NCBI GenBank assembly: GCA_020444165.1
Contig: JAHLLK010000168.1
Span: forward strand, 1-7,189
Length of the DNA stretch: 7,189 nucleotides
Reading direction: 5' to 3'
Source of the DNA: Deltaproteobacteria bacterium
Lineage (GTDB): Bacteria > Desulfobacterota > Desulfarculia > Desulfarculales > Desulfarculaceae
Both the position numbers and the translations under genes were made by a program. The notes beneath the pieces are model-generated. The model saw only the letters and a program-made list of their open reading frames with translations, searched no databases and was not told the origin of the DNA. Shown here in pieces: positions 1 through 5,664 of the stretch. The stretch's first letter is position 1, and each line of letters begins with the position of its first letter.

Positions 1-615
1 GATGTTGGCCCCGAAGTTCTTGAGCTGGATGGCGCTCATGAAGGCCATGATCAGCCCCAGCAGGAAGCTGATGAGCCCCACGATGGGCAGGCCGTCCACC
101 CCCACCTGTTCCATGTAGAGCTCGGTGTCGCCCCAGCGCAGGGAGCGTGGCCGCCGGATCACCAGGGCCAGGGCCCGCATCAGGGTGCCCACGAAGCTGA
201 CCACATCGACGATGTCGTCTATCAGTTCGAAGGTGGCCTTGCCTACGGCCCCCACCAAGCCGCCGGGGGAGCGTTTGGGCTTGGGGGGCATGGGCTTGAG
301 CTCGTCGTAGTGGATGATGTCCATCATCCCCTGGGCCTGCTGGCTCACGCCCTGGAGGGTCACCTTCACCTTGGCCGCGGCGGCCTGCTGCTGCAGCACG
401 TTCAGGGCCATGACCCCGCCGGTGTCCAGGTAGGCCACTTGGCTCATGTCCACGTTTAGGGAGGTAAGCCCGGCAGTGGAGGTGATCTGCTTGAAGCGGG
501 CCACCAAAAGGTCGGTGGCGTAGACATCCAGGCGGCCGGAGAGGCTCAGGGTCTTGGCCCCGCCCTCCCCTTGCAGGACGGCCTGAAAATTGGGCTTGTA
601 TTTCTTGTGGATCAT
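1..615 (-). CDS. MlaE-like ABC transporter permease with N-terminal STAS domain (partial, 3' end outside window)
   Basis: This is the first 205 codons of an inner-membrane permease of the MlaE (YrbE) family, which works with an ATPase (MlaF) and a substrate-binding MCE protein (MlaD) to move phospholipids between the inner and outer membranes. Residues about 10-100 look like a STAS domain, with the characteristic loop as YLDTGG (residues 62-67). A linker follows, then the MlaE signature start WGDTELYMEQVGVDGLPIVG (161-180) and a first hydrophobic segment (about 178-197). The reading frame is open to the left edge, so the remaining membrane helices lie outside. I chose the ATG at 613-615; only a weak GAGGCG-like ribosome site precedes it. 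Its start is 36 bases from the stop of the upstream lipoprotein gene, suggesting co-transcription. STAS-MlaE fusions are known in Gram-negatives; the family call is firm, the exact lipid substrate is not shown by the sequence. Confidence 0.88.
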   Translation of the reverse strand, partial: MIHKKYKPNFQAVLQGEGGAKTLSLSGRLDVYATDLLVARFKQITSTAGLTSLNVDMSQVAYLDTGGVMALNVLQQQAAAAKVKVTLQGVSQQAQGMMDIIHYDELKPMPPKPKRSPGGLVGAVGKATFELIDDIVDVVSFVGTLMRALALVIRRPRSLRWGDTELYMEQVGVDGLPIVGLISFLLGLIMAFMSAIQLKNFGANI

Positions 616-651
616 CGCCTCGCCGGAGTTTGCTGCAACCTAATGGCGGAT

Positions 652-1221
652 TCAGTTGAAATTCAAGGATGCGAAATCTTCGTGGCTAACCCCCAACTCG
701 TCGCGCAGGGTTACTTCGAAGAAGGCCAGGCATATGGCCCCGGTGCGCCCGCTTCCACTCAGCGGAGAGCATATCATGTAAACCGCTCCGTCACTGGTGT
801 AAAGCGTGAAATGGGCGTTGCCCCGCGCCCTGATGGCCTGTTTCACCTTGTCGTATTGCGAGTAGTCCTTGCCGCCGGCGACCACCATCAAGCCGCCCTT
901 GGCCCTGGGGTCGGGGAACGCGCCCATGAGCGCCCTGCCGTCGCCGTCTATGACCCCCACCCCGCAGGGCAAGGCTTGATCGTTGGCCACCGAGTCCTTG
1001 TAAAGCTCGCGCATGGCCTGGTGCAACTGCTCCTGCTTGTCCGGAGTGGCCAAGGGGGCCAGGCGTTTCTTGGCGTTGTCCAGCAGGCTCAAGGCCCTGG
1101 TGCGGAATTCAGCGGCCTTTTTGCTCACCGGCTTCTGCTCCGAACCGCAGCCGAGCCCCACGGCCCAGGCCAAGCCCAGAACCAGGCAAGCAGCGATCAC
1201 TATGCGCGCGTTGGGAGGCAC
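652..1221 (-). CDS. Small lipoprotein with cache-like sensor domain
   Basis: Predicted periplasm-facing lipoprotein. From the GTG at 1219-1221 the product is 189 residues: a short basic N-terminus (PPNAR), a hydrophobic stretch and a lipobox-like VGLGC with Cys25 as the acylation site. The frame extends upstream to an ATG at 1264-1266, which adds 15 residues. I prefer the GTG because GGAGAG (1231-1236) lies 9 bases before it and because it gives a compact signal peptide. A helical region follows (about 30-75), then an alpha/beta region (about 83-170) with GVGVIDGDG, YSQYDKVKQA and FTLYTSDGAVYM, resembling small cache/PDC-type ligand-binding domains. That fold call is by eye. No output domain is present. 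It lies 36 bases upstream of the MlaE-like permease on the same strand, so a role linked to envelope lipid transport is possible but only inferred from position. Confidence 0.72.
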   Translation of the reverse strand: MPPNARIVIAACLVLGLAWAVGLGCGSEQKPVSKKAAEFRTRALSLLDNAKKRLAPLATPDKQEQLHQAMRELYKDSVANDQALPCGVGVIDGDGRALMGAFPDPRAKGGLMVVAGGKDYSQYDKVKQAIRARGNAHFTLYTSDGAVYMICSPLSGSGRTGAICLAFFEVTLRDELGVSHEDFASLNFN

Positions 1222-1230
1222 GGCCGGTTT

Positions 1231-1236
1231 CTCTCC
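1231..1236 (-). promoter_or_regulatory. Ribosome binding site deciding the lipoprotein start
   Basis: On the minus strand this reads GGAGAG, 9 bases ahead of the GTG at 1219-1221. The upstream in-frame ATG at 1264-1266 has no comparable purine-rich site, so this motif supports the shorter lipoprotein. A TACAAT (minus strand, 1281-1286) could be a -10 box giving a leader of roughly 50 bases, but I found no matching -35 element. Confidence 0.5.
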
Positions 1237-1343
1237 AGGTTTGGGCAAGCTTACGAATGCTATCATAAGCTTCAGCCGCCATTGTAGCTTATTGCGGCCC
1301 TGGAACCTAGCCCAGCGTCAACCGGGAGGAAATCGGCCAGGTC

Positions 1344-2198
1344 ATGCCCAGTGGACAGCGCTTCATCCTGCGGGGAGAGACGGTGGGAGACCAGGCCACG
1401 GGCCTGGTGTGGAGCCGCTCGGCCAACCCGGCGGGCTGGCCCCTGTTCTGGGACGAGGCCAACGACTACCTGGCCGGGCTCAACCAGGACACTCACCTGG
1501 GTTGCAGCGACTGGCGCCTGCCCAACCGCCGGGAGCTGTTCTCGCTCATGGACCACGCCCAGGCCAACCCCGCCCTGCCCCCGGGCCATCCCTTCACCTC
1601 GGTGGAACTGGCCTGGTACTGGAGCGCCACCCCCTACGCGGCCAACCCGGCCTACGCCTGGTATCTGCACACCGAGGGCGGGCGCATGTTTTTTGGCGAC
1701 AAGGGCCGCTCCTATTACGTGTGGCCGGTGCGGGGAGAGAGCCCGGTGCTGCCGGTCACCGGCGGCCCGGAGCAAGCCAGCGGCATCCCCTGGCCCGAGC
1801 CGCGCTGGGAGATGCGGGGCGAGACGGTGCACGACCGCCTCGGCGGCCTGACTTGGAGCAAATGCGCCGATATGGCCCCCGGCCCGGTGAGCTGGTTCCG
1901 GGCCATGGAGTTGGCCCGGGAAGCCGACGCCGCGCGCTTGGGAGGCATGGGCGGCTGGCGGCTACCGACCATAGCCGAGCTGGAGCTGGTGGTGGACGCG
2001 GGCCGGGCCTTCCCGGCTATCGACCCCGCGGCTCCCTTCAGCGACCTGCGGCCCCAGTATTGGTCAGCCACCACCAGCGGCTTCGACCCCGACTGGGCCA
2101 TGGCCCTGTACCTGGACAAGGGAGGGGTGGGCGTGGGCATGAACAAGGACGCTCACTACTACGTTTGGCTGGTGAGCGGCCAAGACCGGGCAGGCTGA
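1344..2198 (+). CDS. Tandem DUF1566 (Lcl C-terminal) domain protein
   Basis: A 284-residue protein made almost entirely of two DUF1566/Lcl C-terminal-like repeats (about residues 10-130 and 158-279). Each repeat starts with GETV plus a GL-W motif (GLVWSRSA, GLTWSKCA), then has WRLP followed by an E-L motif (57-66 and 205-214), YWSAT (92-96 and 239-243) and a closing YYVW (124-127 and 272-275). Proteins with this domain are often surface or fimbrial-associated, including the Legionella collagen-like adhesin from which the name comes; the biochemical role is poorly defined. No signal peptide or membrane segment is visible, which is odd for that association. The start ATG has GGGAGG at 1324-1329, a rather long 14-base spacing. 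It is divergent from the lipoprotein gene and 102 bases upstream of the amidase gene on the same strand. The domain call is strong, the function unknown. Confidence 0.82.
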   Translation: MPSGQRFILRGETVGDQATGLVWSRSANPAGWPLFWDEANDYLAGLNQDTHLGCSDWRLPNRRELFSLMDHAQANPALPPGHPFTSVELAWYWSATPYAANPAYAWYLHTEGGRMFFGDKGRSYYVWPVRGESPVLPVTGGPEQASGIPWPEPRWEMRGETVHDRLGGLTWSKCADMAPGPVSWFRAMELAREADAARLGGMGGWRLPTIAELELVVDAGRAFPAIDPAAPFSDLRPQYWSATTSGFDPDWAMALYLDKGGVGVGMNKDAHYYVWLVSGQDRAG

Positions 2199-2241
2199 AA
2201 CAGCTCGCTTGCCCTCACTACGCTCCGGCCTCAGAATCAAG

Positions 2242-2273
2242 GTCAGGACGCGGCGCGCCCCTCGCCGCCTGAT
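2242..2273 (+). other. Possible intergenic hairpin between DUF1566 gene and amidase gene
   Basis: Inverted repeats TCAGG (2243-2247) with CCTGA (2268-2272) and CGGCG (2251-2255) with CGCCG (2263-2267) can form an interrupted stem, with a three-base bulge on the 5' side. No T-run follows, so it is not a convincing intrinsic terminator. It could be an attenuating or RNA-stabilising structure between two otherwise co-directional genes. Confidence 0.3.
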
Positions 2274-2300
2274 CTCACCCCAAACAATCTCGAGGTAGCC

Positions 2301-3389
2301 ATGAAATTATTTAAAACCCTGTTGGGGCTGGCGGCCGCCGTGGTTCTGGCCACGGCCCCGGCCATGGCCTGCACCGGCATCACCGTAAAGGCTCAGGACG
2401 GCGCGGTGGTCCACGCCCGCACCATGGAGTTCGGCACGAATCTGCACTCCCAGGTGCTCATCATCCCGCGCGGCTACTCCCTGACCGCCCTGGGACCGGG
2501 GGACAAGCCGGGCCTCAAGTGGAAGGCCAAGTACGGCGCGCTGGGCCTGAACGCCTTCAACCTTCCCTCCCTGGCCGACGGCATGAACGAAAAGGGGCTG
2601 GGGGCGGGCATGTTCTATCTGCCCGGCTTCGCCGAGTACCAGAAGGTGACCCCCACGGACCAGGACAAATGCCTGGCCCCCTGGGACGTGGTTACCTGGA
2701 TGCTCACCAACTTCGCCAGCGTGGCCGAGGTGAGGGCGGCCCTGCCCCAGGTGAAGGTCTGGCCCGCCACCCTGGCCAACATCAGCGGCAGCTTCCAGCC
2801 CCTGCATTACCTGGTCACCGACAAAGAGGGCAACTCCCTGGTGGTGGAGTATGTGGGCGGCAAGCTGCACCTGTACGACAACTCCCTGGGGGTCATCACC
2901 AACTCGCCGCCCTTTGACTGGCACCTGAACAACCTGCGCAACTACGTGAACCTCTCGGCCAACAACGTGCCCCAGCTCAAGCTCAAGGGCATCAACATCT
3001 ACCCCACCGGCCAGGGCTCGGGCATGCTGGGCCTGCCCGGCGACATCACCCCGCCCTCGCGCCTGATACGCGCGGTGGCCTTCACCCAGGCGACCTTGCC
3101 CGCTCCTGACGGCGAGGAGGCGGTGATGAGCGCCCTGCGTCTGCTGGACTCCTTTTACATAAGCAAGGGCATGTCCCGAGCCTGGGATAAGGGCAAGGTG
3201 CACTACGACTTCACCCAGTGGATGGACGCCTGCGACCTGAAGAACTTGAAGTTCTACTTCGCCACCTACGACAACCTGACCCCCAAGGTGGTGGACATGA
3301 ACAAGCTGGACCTGAACGCCGCCAAGTTGCAGCGCATACCCATCACCACCGGGCCGCGCTTTGAGGATGTTACCGGGTTGGCTAAGTAG
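2301..3389 (+). CDS. Secreted choloylglycine hydrolase / penicillin V acylase-family Ntn amidase (linear amide C-N hydrolase)
   Basis: A periplasmic N-terminal nucleophile hydrolase cleaving linear amide bonds; family members act on conjugated bile salts, penicillin V or acyl-homoserine lactones. Residues 1-23 form a Sec signal peptide ending APAMA; cleavage exposes Cys24, the family nucleophile. Arg40 lies at the expected +16 offset. The next catalytic-pocket position (+19), aspartate in the classical Gram-positive enzymes, is Glu43 here within RTMEF. Asn201 in TNSPPFDWHLNNL and Arg254 in PPSRLIRA match the conserved Asn and Arg of the family, and the C-terminus has the common DLKNLKFYFATYDN pattern. 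The 362-residue length is typical for exported members. A GAGGT site (2292-2296) sits 4 bases before the ATG. It is the last gene of the plus-strand group and ends at a strong hairpin. The substrate cannot be decided from sequence alone; an environmental acyl-amide is more likely than bile salts. Confidence 0.9.
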   Translation: MKLFKTLLGLAAAVVLATAPAMACTGITVKAQDGAVVHARTMEFGTNLHSQVLIIPRGYSLTALGPGDKPGLKWKAKYGALGLNAFNLPSLADGMNEKGLGAGMFYLPGFAEYQKVTPTDQDKCLAPWDVVTWMLTNFASVAEVRAALPQVKVWPATLANISGSFQPLHYLVTDKEGNSLVVEYVGGKLHLYDNSLGVITNSPPFDWHLNNLRNYVNLSANNVPQLKLKGINIYPTGQGSGMLGLPGDITPPSRLIRAVAFTQATLPAPDGEEAVMSALRLLDSFYISKGMSRAWDKGKVHYDFTQWMDACDLKNLKFYFATYDNLTPKVVDMNKLDLNAAKLQRIPITTGPRFEDVTGLAK

Positions 3390-3401
3390 ATAAGGCTAGG
3401 C

Positions 3402-3428
3402 GGTCCGGGCGGCATGGCCGTCCGGACC
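3402..3428 (+). terminator. Strong hairpin after the amidase gene, probable terminator
   Basis: A 12-base-pair stem (3402-3413 with 3417-3428) carries one G-U pair and an ATG triloop, 12 bases after the amidase stop codon. Only a poor T-rich tract follows (TGAAATTT), so termination may be incomplete or factor-assisted. Being symmetrical, it could also act on transcripts from the right. It is the last GC-rich element before the AT-rich island begins. Confidence 0.6.
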
Positions 3429-3505
3429 CCTGAAATTTAGCATTTCCGATAAGATGCGAAGGTAAGAATGTGTTAAGAAACATTTGCGGGATAATTCTTT
3501 GTATC

Positions 3506-5353
3506 TTAGGAAAACAACTTTTTAATCCTTGCAAACAATTTTTCATAATTTTTTAGAGACTCTTTATCAAGTTCTACTTCGCCCTTCAGAGTCGCTTCGT
3601 AGTAAGATTTACTCTTTAAAACTCTATCCATTTTTTCACTTTTTAATGCTTTGGCTCTATCCGTAATATCTAATTTTTCACTTTCACCCCCTAAAATATA
3701 TTTTCTAAAGTCACTATCACTCAACAAACCTTCAATTGTTTGGTCATCATCCTCTGTCAGTACAATGACCACGTTTTCATCTAAACAAAACTCACGTACT
3801 AGTTCTTTACGTACTGATCTACCTGCCTTATCATTATCCAGTAAAACACCAAAATTACACCTCCATCCAATTAATAGAGATATTAACGGATGTAATTTAG
3901 TAGCGCCTTTACCGGGAATTATCGAAACAACTTCCATCTTTTTGTCCTGCAATATATTTATGCCAGCCCTCAAATAATAGTAATCAGTTATACCTTCAAC
4001 CACTAGATTTTTGTCATGCGGAAAAGATAATGATTTAGCAAGTGCAAGGCCTATTGCAGTCAAAATCGGTGTCAGAGTTTCGGTGTCAGAAGTTTTATAA
4101 ATTTTATTTTCAACTTTAGTACCACTGTCTCCTTTGGTTACCAGCCTTACCCGAGACAACTCGTTGGCTTCTATTAAATAGGGAGAGTGCGTACTAAAAA
4201 CAATCTGGTTATTGCCTGCCATGTCCCTCAGGACCCCCAAAACATCCTCTTGTGCTTTTGCATGTAAAAACAATCCAGGCTCATCAATTAAAATAATTTT
4301 TGACGTTTTTGCTTTGTTTGCCTGCATCCTCAAATAAAACGATACGAACCACTGAAGACCTTTGCTCCTTTGTTCCAAACTGAATAGATTTGTTTTACCT
4401 TTGTCTCTAAAACCTATATGTAGCCGATCAGCGTAAGGTCTCAATTCTATGTCGATGGCATCTTGTCCCCAACTTCTGCCGAAATTTCCAGTTATCTGAG
4501 CAGACACGTCGTTTAATATATTGATCCTCCTCTGCGGTTCTTTGGTCTCAACTAATTTTTTAAGATCTAACTCAGCTACCGTTGCCAAATCACTAACGGT
4601 TCGATTGGATATCGCTTCACTAAGAGGTATTTCAAAAGGCAACATGTCATCGAACGAACTAAACATAATGAAACTAGGTACTTTTTTCACCAACTGATTG
4701 ACCAATTTACCGACAGTAGGGAAAATGTAATCCTCAGGAAAGATACTATCAATTTTTTTCTTCACAGCCTGCTGCGGTTGCTCCCAGCCACCGCCCGAGA
4801 GTACTTGCAACAACTCTTCAAAATAATTTGTTACATCCCTTCCGATATCACGCTTGCCATCAGGCTCAATTTGTAATTTTGGTATAGAATCTAATATCTC
4901 CGAGTTTTTTGGAATTTGGCTCAATATATACTTTTTAATATTTCCCAACACTTCGGACTGAGCATCCTTTGCCAAGTCACGATATGCGCATTTTTCTGGC
5001 ATATTGACTAACCAATATACACCTTTTACATCTTTTATTAATTGTACTCGTTTAACACAACTTAGCTGATTTTTAGAGTTAGGGTTCCATCCTGCATTTT
5101 GTAATACATGTTTTTGTTCCGTTGGTGACAATTCGAATTCAACAGTAATGCGGGGCTCATTATTGTCATTTTGAGGAAGGTATTTTTCTTCTAATTCCGT
5201 TTCATCCTTATCGAAAAAAGAAAGCGCCTTTAATAAAGCTGTTTTGCCTGCCTCGTTTTTACCCGCAAGTATAGTTATACCCTCTGCGAGGTAGCACCAT
5301 CCGCTGTCTTCGATACTGGCGAAGTTTACGACCCTGAATCCTATGATTTTCAT
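3506..5353 (-). CDS. OLD-family ATP-dependent endonuclease (ABC-type ATPase plus TOPRIM domain)
   Basis: A 615-residue protein with an SMC/RecF-like ATPase followed by a TOPRIM nuclease domain, the architecture of OLD-family nucleases such as P2 Old and GajA. Visible motifs: N-terminal strand MKIIGFRVVNF, Walker A GKNEAGKT (31-38), signature-like LEQRSKGLQW (326-335), Walker B IILIDEP (353-359) and the H-loop STHSPYLI (387-394). The TOPRIM domain starts at VVEGITD (451-457, Glu453), continues with the acidic LLDND (504-508) and TIEGLL (539-544, Glu541). All key residues appear intact. The start ATG has a GAGG site 8 bases upstream (5362-5365). No UvrD-like helicase (GajB) or reverse transcriptase adjoins it, so it resembles the stand-alone class. 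The family is known for phage interference; a defence role is inferred. Its AT-rich codon use differs from all neighbours, indicating transfer. It is co-directional with the exonuclease and ruvB. Confidence 0.88.
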   Translation of the reverse strand: MKIIGFRVVNFASIEDSGWCYLAEGITILAGKNEAGKTALLKALSFFDKDETELEEKYLPQNDNNEPRITVEFELSPTEQKHVLQNAGWNPNSKNQLSCVKRVQLIKDVKGVYWLVNMPEKCAYRDLAKDAQSEVLGNIKKYILSQIPKNSEILDSIPKLQIEPDGKRDIGRDVTNYFEELLQVLSGGGWEQPQQAVKKKIDSIFPEDYIFPTVGKLVNQLVKKVPSFIMFSSFDDMLPFEIPLSEAISNRTVSDLATVAELDLKKLVETKEPQRRINILNDVSAQITGNFGRSWGQDAIDIELRPYADRLHIGFRDKGKTNLFSLEQRSKGLQWFVSFYLRMQANKAKTSKIILIDEPGLFLHAKAQEDVLGVLRDMAGNNQIVFSTHSPYLIEANELSRVRLVTKGDSGTKVENKIYKTSDTETLTPILTAIGLALAKSLSFPHDKNLVVEGITDYYYLRAGINILQDKKMEVVSIIPGKGATKLHPLISLLIGWRCNFGVLLDNDKAGRSVRKELVREFCLDENVVIVLTEDDDQTIEGLLSDSDFRKYILGGESEKLDITDRAKALKSEKMDRVLKSKSYYEATLKGEVELDKESLKNYEKLFARIKKLFS

Positions 5354-5395
5354 TGGTCACGCCTCGTTTTTCTTATAAACGCAAAAGCCCTAGAA

Positions 5396-5425
5396 AGAAT
5401 ACAATGCCTGTTAGATTTAAGTCAA
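5396..5425 (-). promoter_or_regulatory. Candidate promoter of the OLD-family gene
   Basis: On the minus strand TTGACT (5420-5425) and TATTCT (5396-5401) form a sigma-70-like pair with 18-base spacing, placing transcription start roughly 35 bases before the OLD ATG. A second TTGACA (5436-5441) lies just upstream without an equally good -10. The pair falls inside the first codons of the divergent reading frame at 5404, so expression of the two could interfere. AT-rich DNA yields such matches easily, hence modest confidence. Confidence 0.4.
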
Positions 5426-5664
5426 TTATTGATATTGTCAAACACCTATCAAACAATTACTCGGGTAACAATGTATCTAACTTTATAAGCAGCAAGGGCG
5501 CGACCGGTGTCTTTGCAAAGGTTGTTTGGAAGTTAGGAGAGTTTGTTAAAATATTCTTCTACCCCACCCTCCCCATAAGCTGCCCCCTCAGCCCTTCCAC
5601 CGCCATATTGAGCAGCGGCTCCAGGTTCACAATGTCGCAGGCGTTGTATTGCAGCAGAGTATGA
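5404..5664 (+). pseudogene. Truncated AT-rich gene divergent from the OLD gene (remnant)
   Basis: An open frame from the ATG at 5404. Its first 52 codons, to about 5560, give a protein-like sequence (starts MPVRFKSIIDIVKHLSNNYS, later VWKLGEFVKIFF) with AT-rich codons matching the island. From about 5561 it runs into the antisense of the exonuclease gene, becomes a low-quality Pro/Ser-rich tail and stops at 5662-5664. The likely reading is the 5' end of an island gene whose remainder was lost at the right junction. I do not recognise the family, and no strong ribosome site is visible (AGAAAG at best). It starts 50 bases from the OLD start on the opposite strand, so it may be what is left of a partner gene. 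A chance open frame cannot be excluded. Confidence 0.35.

Larger units (their letters stand above)
3430..5560. mobile_element. AT-rich genomic island carrying an OLD-family nuclease
   Basis: Base composition falls sharply between the hairpin at 3402-3428 and the stop codon of the exonuclease gene at 5559-5561. Two 60-base lines counted by hand inside are 38% (4021-4080) and 35% (4621-4680) G+C; lines outside are 58% (2821-2880) and 77% (6121-6180). Codon use changes accordingly. The segment holds one complete defence-type gene and one cut-off divergent reading frame. I found no integrase, transposase, tRNA, clear terminal inverted repeat or target-site duplication, so the mechanism of insertion is unknown and the edges are set by composition only. 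Confidence 0.6.

Noticed and set aside
571..1287. A 238-codon plus-strand frame opposite the lipoprotein gene
   Set aside because: The opposite strand has the signal peptide, lipobox and ribosome site; this frame shows no recognisable motif.
1013..2272. A 419-codon plus-strand open frame, the second longest in the window
   Set aside because: It overlaps the lipoprotein gene antisense and the DUF1566 gene in another frame; its product is a Gly/Pro/Arg-rich low-complexity sequence typical of GC-rich shadow frames.
2301..2372. Amidase as a lipoprotein, reading AMAC as a lipobox
   Set aside because: Cys24 is at the position of the family catalytic nucleophile, which needs a free N-terminus, and the residues before it fit signal peptidase I cleavage better.
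2307..3203. A 298-codon minus-strand frame opposite the amidase gene
   Set aside because: Antisense to a clear family member and Gly/Val/His-rich without motifs.
3467..3484. AATGT/ACATT inverted repeat as terminator of the OLD gene
   Set aside because: Only five base pairs, AT-rich and without a following T-run on the minus strand.
3506..5353. Gabija system (GajA with GajB)
   Set aside because: The ATPase-TOPRIM protein is GajA-like in layout, but no UvrD-like helicase gene lies on either side; both flanks are ordinary chromosomal genes.
5353..5403. TTG at 5353 as start of the divergent island frame
   Set aside because: It overlaps the OLD start codon and ribosome site, has no ribosome site of its own and adds a basic stretch with little coding character; the ATG at 5404 is preferred.
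3429..5561. Target-site duplication or terminal inverted repeats around the AT-rich island
   Set aside because: Reading both edges I found no repeat longer than a few bases that could not be chance.
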